Assembly: GCA_036804505.1 (NCBI GenBank)
Contig: DAIRSI010000001.1
Location: forward strand, 124,001 to 188,000
Reading direction: 5' to 3'
DNA from: Phocaeicola_A sp036804505
GTDB taxonomy: Bacteria; Bacteroidota; Bacteroidia; Bacteroidales; Bacteroidaceae
DNA: 64,000 nt
Shown: positions 60,492-64,000 of the stretch, one piece after another
Numbering within the stretch: position 1 is the stretch's first letter
How the letters are laid out: the number at the start of each line of letters is the position of its first letter
Made by a program: the position numbers and the translations under genes
Notes under the pieces: generated by a model
Seen by the model: the letters and a program-made list of their open reading frames with translations, nothing else
Databases searched by the model: none
Told to the model about the DNA's origin: nothing

Positions 60492-61778
60492 ATGAAAAAA
60501 CAAAAATGGATGTTCCTTTTCTTTGTTTCTGCGCTGGCTTTGCCTGCGGAATCATTGACTTTGGACAATGACAGCCTCAAGAATGACAACCGCCTTCAAA
60601 TAGGAGGATATGGTGAGGCTGTGATGACACGAAACTTCTATAGTGATGAATGGCAAAGATATACTCATGCCTCTGAATACAAAAATCCGTCCGGACATGG
60701 TCGTTTTGATATTCCCCATGTTGTCATCAACATAGGCTATAACTTTGGCAAAGGATGGACCATGGGATCTGAAATAGAGTTTGAACACGGCGGTACGGAA
60801 AGTGCCGTTGAAATGGAGGCTGAAGAGACGGGTGAATACGAGAAAGAGATAGAAAGAGGTGGAGAAGTGGCCATTGAGCAATTCTGGATTCAAAAGAGCT
60901 TTAATGCAGCATTGAATCTCAGAATGGGACATATAGTGGTTCCTGTAGGACTGACCAACGGTCATCATCTGCCTACGGAATTCTTCACAGTTTACAGACC
61001 TGAAGGCGAGAACACGATTATTCCTTGTACCTGGCACGAAACAGGTATCAGCCTTTGGGGAAGACTGAAAGAATGGCGCTATGAAATACAGTTTCTTCCG
61101 GGACTTGATTCCGATCGTTTCGGTTCGCAAGGTTTCATTCATGACGGATCCGGCAGTCCTTATGAGTTCAAAATAGCCAATGCTTATGCCGGAATGCTCA
61201 GAATTGACAACTATAGTTTTCCGGGACTAAGAATCGGAGTGAGCGGATATTATGGAAACAGTTTCAGCAACTCACTGACTAAAAACACCAAATACAAAGA
61301 TTGCAGCGGTGCCGTTGCCATCGGTTCGATAGATTTCCACTATCAGGCACACAACTGGATTGTAAGAGGAAATTTTGACTGGGCGCACTTAAACGACTCG
61401 AAACAAATCACGGCATTCAATAAAAACAATATGAGTGCCACCTCACCATCTCCTAAAACAGTCGTGGCTTCTGACGCTATGGCAACAGGCATCGAAGCCG
61501 GATATGATATTTTTTCTCAGGTAAAGAAGAAAAAGAATGTTGAGAAACTTTATCTCTTCGGACGGTACGAATACTATGACTCGATGATGAAAGTGGAACA
61601 AGGCCTTTTGGATTATACTTGGTGCGGCAAGCACCGCATTGCCTTTGGATTGAATTATTACCCGATAAAGGACATCGTGCTGAAAGCCGAATACTCGAAA
61701 AGATTCTTCAAAAAAGAATATAATGATGAACCGTCAGTATCAATAGGTGTTGCCTACAGCGGTTTTTTTACGAAATAA
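60492..61778 (+). CDS. Outer-membrane porin-like beta-barrel protein
   Basis: A 428-residue exported barrel protein. The signal peptide is MKKQKWMFLFFVSALALPAES. The mature part starts LQIGGYGEAVMTRNFYSDEW, alternates as in a 16- to 18-strand barrel (FGKGWTMGSEIEFEHGGTES, LRIGVSGYYGNSFSNSL), and ends VSIGVAYSGFFTK. It resembles Bacteroidota porins loosely related to phosphate-selective porins. It begins the operon with imelysin (27 bases on) and the di-haem oxidoreductase, so it may admit iron or another substrate of that system; the substrate is inferred only from context. Confidence 0.85.
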   Translation: MKKQKWMFLFFVSALALPAESLTLDNDSLKNDNRLQIGGYGEAVMTRNFYSDEWQRYTHASEYKNPSGHGRFDIPHVVINIGYNFGKGWTMGSEIEFEHGGTESAVEMEAEETGEYEKEIERGGEVAIEQFWIQKSFNAALNLRMGHIVVPVGLTNGHHLPTEFFTVYRPEGENTIIPCTWHETGISLWGRLKEWRYEIQFLPGLDSDRFGSQGFIHDGSGSPYEFKIANAYAGMLRIDNYSFPGLRIGVSGYYGNSFSNSLTKNTKYKDCSGAVAIGSIDFHYQAHNWIVRGNFDWAHLNDSKQITAFNKNNMSATSPSPKTVVASDAMATGIEAGYDIFSQVKKKKNVEKLYLFGRYEYYDSMMKVEQGLLDYTWCGKHRIAFGLNYYPIKDIVLKAEYSKRFFKKEYNDEPSVSIGVAYSGFFTK

Positions 61779-61805
61779 AAACATCAATTTAATATATAAC
61801 AGAAA

Positions 61806-62939
61806 ATGAAAATCATGAGATTAACTTATGCTGCAATGGCTTTTGCGGCTTTACTTTCATTCAGTTCATGCAGTAAGGATGACAATGGGGACGATTCTCT
61901 TTCATCGAAAGAAAATGCTCTGCAAGAAGTAAATGTGAACTTCGTTGACAAGACTGTCATTCCCAATTATAAAACATTGGCTAACCAATCCATCGAACTG
62001 GAAAAAGCGATGGAAACCCTGCGGACAAACATGACTTCGGAAAATCTGGAGAAGGCCTGCACCCTTTGGCGCAGTGCAAGAAAATACTGGGAAACAAGCG
62101 AATCATTCCTTTTCGGAGCTGCTTCCAATTATTACATAGACCCACATATCGATACTTGGCCTCTTGATGTAACGGCTCTCCAGAATTTACTTGAAAGCCC
62201 TAAAATGATGGCAGACATCGACAACGTAGTTGGGAATCTGAACTATGGTTTGGTAGGTTTCCATGGCTTGGAATATATTATCTTCCGCAACGGGAACAAT
62301 CGGCCGATTGCTGAAATAACCGAAAACGAGATGAATTATGGAGTAGCCGTTGCCAAAGACCTGGCGTTAAGCTGTTGCAGACTGGAAGCGGCTTGGGCTG
62401 GAATAGACAATGTTACAACAGAAAAGAAAAAAATCATCACGGATGCCGAGCTTGAACCGGCAGATAACTTCGGTGAAGAAATGAAAACATGCGGACAAGC
62501 CGGCAGCCGGTGGAAATCGATAACCGCAGGAAGTGAACAGATTCTTGAAGGTTGCAAGGACATTGTTGACGAAGTGGGTAACTCAAAAATTGGCAAACCT
62601 TACACCGGAGAGGATGTGAATTACATAGAATCACCTCACTCCTACAATTCCATCACTGATTTCTATGATAATATAGTTGGAGTCAGAAATGCTTATTTCG
62701 GATCTGAAGATGCAACATCAGCACAATCGGTATCCATCAGTGCCTACATCAGAAGTATAGACCAAACAGCTGATCAGGATGTCATTGATGGTATTGAGAA
62801 CTGCTTGACAACAATAAATGCCATGCCTAGACCTTTTGTCAAGAATTTTAAGGATGCAAAAGTAAAGGAAGCGATAGACGCTTGCAATAGTTTATATAAC
62901 AAACTGGAAGCAGCAAGAAAAGTTCTGGTAAACAAATAA
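61806..62939 (+). CDS. Imelysin-family (M75) lipoprotein
   Basis: A 377-residue predicted lipoprotein (ALLSFSSCSKDDN lipobox at Cys22). The imelysin fold shows the family GxHxxE motif as GFHGLEY (His153, Glu156) and the helical-bundle segments ACTLWRSARKYWETSESFLFGA and IDTWPLD. Imelysins such as IrpA and the EfeO M75 domain take part in iron uptake rather than proteolysis. The stop codon overlaps the ATG of the next gene (TAATG), which indicates translational coupling to the di-haem oxidoreductase. Confidence 0.92.
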   Translation: MKIMRLTYAAMAFAALLSFSSCSKDDNGDDSLSSKENALQEVNVNFVDKTVIPNYKTLANQSIELEKAMETLRTNMTSENLEKACTLWRSARKYWETSESFLFGAASNYYIDPHIDTWPLDVTALQNLLESPKMMADIDNVVGNLNYGLVGFHGLEYIIFRNGNNRPIAEITENEMNYGVAVAKDLALSCCRLEAAWAGIDNVTTEKKKIITDAELEPADNFGEEMKTCGQAGSRWKSITAGSEQILEGCKDIVDEVGNSKIGKPYTGEDVNYIESPHSYNSITDFYDNIVGVRNAYFGSEDATSAQSVSISAYIRSIDQTADQDVIDGIENCLTTINAMPRPFVKNFKDAKVKEAIDACNSLYNKLEAARKVLVNK

Positions 62940-64000
62940 TGAGATTTATGAAGAAAAGTATTCTTATATTACTGGGAATTACAGCAACCTGCTTCTTGAG
63001 CAGTTGTAAAGATGATGATTCATCGGACACCGCCAAGACAGTAACGGTGGATGAAGAAGAGTGGTACTCGGGAGGAAAACTAGGTACTACATTCAATGCC
63101 ACATCATTCGCTTACGAACAATCGACTCCCGCCGTTGACGAGAATGGATTATCACAGGCTTTCAAGAACGGCGAGCAATTGTTTGAACGGGATTTTAACG
63201 AGAATAAAACAGGAGCCTTTCACGGCCTCGGCCCTCTCATGGTTCGCAGGGGATGCTTCTATTGCCACCCCAACTATGGACATGGAAAACGTCAGACCCG
63301 TTACAGAGCGGATGACAGTGGAAATGGGTATCTTTTGGTAATAACAGATGAGACAGACACTTATCTGAGTTCGCTGACAGGAATGCCTCAGACTCTTGCA
63401 TCAGCTCCATTCAAAGCTCCTGTCGATGAAACCCAAATAAAAATTGATTGGTTGAAATACACCGATGAATGGGGAAATAAATTCCCTGACGGAGAAACCT
63501 ATGACTTGATTTACCCAGAAGTGACTATACCTGAGAGTGCATATTATGTTCCGCTTGAAGTAACAAAAAATGGTGTAACAAGTACGGTTCCTTATGCGAA
63601 CATAAAAGTCAGACTGGAATCGACCATAGGCATTTATGGTACAGGTCTGTTAGATGCCATATCAGACGAGGACCTGAAATCCCAATATGCCAGTGAGGAA
63701 AAGGTGGGGGCAAAACTGAACCCTGCAATCTTTGCCAACGGCGAATGGGTGAAGACATACGGAAAGACCAAACATCCTCTGAGATTCACTTATGCACTTA
63801 GCCGGGGACCTTTGCAAGACGCCGCTGGTGCCAATGCGATATGGAACATCACAAACGTAACGCGCAGTGACAGACGATACAATTACATGACAGCCACTTA
63901 CGCCCGAGTTGCATCGGAAGACAAAGAAGTACAAGACTTGTTCTACAAATATTTTCCAGAACAAAAAGTTACCGGGAATGTAAAAACGGACATCTACAAT
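62939..64000 (+). CDS. Di-haem thiol-oxidoreductase-like lipoprotein (DUF1111 type), 3' end outside the window
   Basis: At least 354 residues, running off the window end. The start ATG at 62939 overlaps the imelysin stop; an internal ATG at 62948 is an alternative. A lipobox (TATCFLSSCKDDD) marks it as an envelope lipoprotein. The segment GCFYCHPNYGHG contains a c-type haem site CxxCH (Cys106 and Cys109 of the longer form). The overall pattern (NGEQLFERDFNE, GLGPLMVRRGC, PLRFTYALSRGP) fits the DUF1111 family distantly related to di-haem peroxidases, often found next to imelysin genes. The second haem site would lie beyond the window. It may oxidise or reduce iron at the cell surface. Confidence 0.88.
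   Translation, partial: MRFMKKSILILLGITATCFLSSCKDDDSSDTAKTVTVDEEEWYSGGKLGTTFNATSFAYEQSTPAVDENGLSQAFKNGEQLFERDFNENKTGAFHGLGPLMVRRGCFYCHPNYGHGKRQTRYRADDSGNGYLLVITDETDTYLSSLTGMPQTLASAPFKAPVDETQIKIDWLKYTDEWGNKFPDGETYDLIYPEVTIPESAYYVPLEVTKNGVTSTVPYANIKVRLESTIGIYGTGLLDAISDEDLKSQYASEEKVGAKLNPAIFANGEWVKTYGKTKHPLRFTYALSRGPLQDAAGANAIWNITNVTRSDRRYNYMTATYARVASEDKEVQDLFYKYFPEQKVTGNVKTDIYN

Noticed and set aside
60552..61142. 196-codon frame antisense to the porin gene
   Set aside because: Shadow of the porin coding sequence; no start signal or family resemblance.

Overview
The window is a chromosomal piece of a gut-type Bacteroidales bacterium, most likely Bacteroides or Phocaeicola. This rests on SusC/SusD and FecR/ECF-sigma genes, many Bacteroidota-specific lipoproteins, and repeated matches to the Bacteroides promoter consensus (TTTG, 19 bp, TAnnTTTG). 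Genus-level placement is inference; no searches were run.

Layout. (1) 1-3.9 kb: a GH3 glycosidase cut by the window edge, and a convergent GH43. (2) 4.4-18.9 kb, all on the minus strand: the core expression cluster rpsU, xerC-like recombinase, hpf, tRNA-Thr/Tyr/Gly/Thr, tuf, tRNA-Trp, secE, nusG, rplK, rplA, rplJ, rplL, rpoB, rpoC. (3) 19-31 kb: housekeeping genes, namely an M24 aminopeptidase, a gamma-carbonic-anhydrase-like protein, waaA, gltX, a 7TM-HD phosphodiesterase, priA, a small outer-membrane barrel, a DUF2795 protein, a cobalamin adenosyltransferase and a degenerate methyltransferase-like protein. (4) 31.1-40.2 kb: an AraC regulator and three large exported glycosidase-type proteins (GH106 alpha-L-rhamnosidase, an (alpha/alpha)6 lipoprotein, a DUF4450-type protein). 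(5) 40.3-40.6 kb: divergent tRNA-Pro and tRNA-Phe. (6) 41-49.3 kb: a compact polysaccharide-utilisation locus with ECF sigma, FecR anti-sigma, a GH109-type NAD-dependent glycosidase, SusC with an N-terminal signalling (STN) domain, and SusD. (7) 49.4-56 kb: enolase, msrA, an HU-like DNA-binding protein next to a 22-bp periodic repeat array, a membrane TPR/HTH regulator, and two nucleotide-identical lipoprotein genes. (8) 56-59.3 kb: two cobalamin riboswitches, one before a small Cys-rich protein plus an AspT/YidE-type transporter, the other before a six-TM protein. (9) 59.4-64 kb: a hemerythrin-LuxR regulator divergent from porin, imelysin and a di-haem oxidoreductase (cut by the window end).

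How the parts may fit. Regions 1, 4 and 6 are carbohydrate-capture modules; region 6 carries a full trans-envelope signalling set and its only enzyme is of the mucin-type GalNAc family. Region 8 is the best candidate for an undescribed system: a B12-sensing switch on an AspT-family exporter, which I propose could release succinate when B12 shortage blocks methylmalonyl-CoA mutase. Region 9 looks like an iron or redox module with a di-iron sensor regulator. Other notable points are a strong Shine-Dalgarno sequence on hpf in a phylum that rarely uses them, and the 22-bp repeat array in the probable leader of the HU-like gene.
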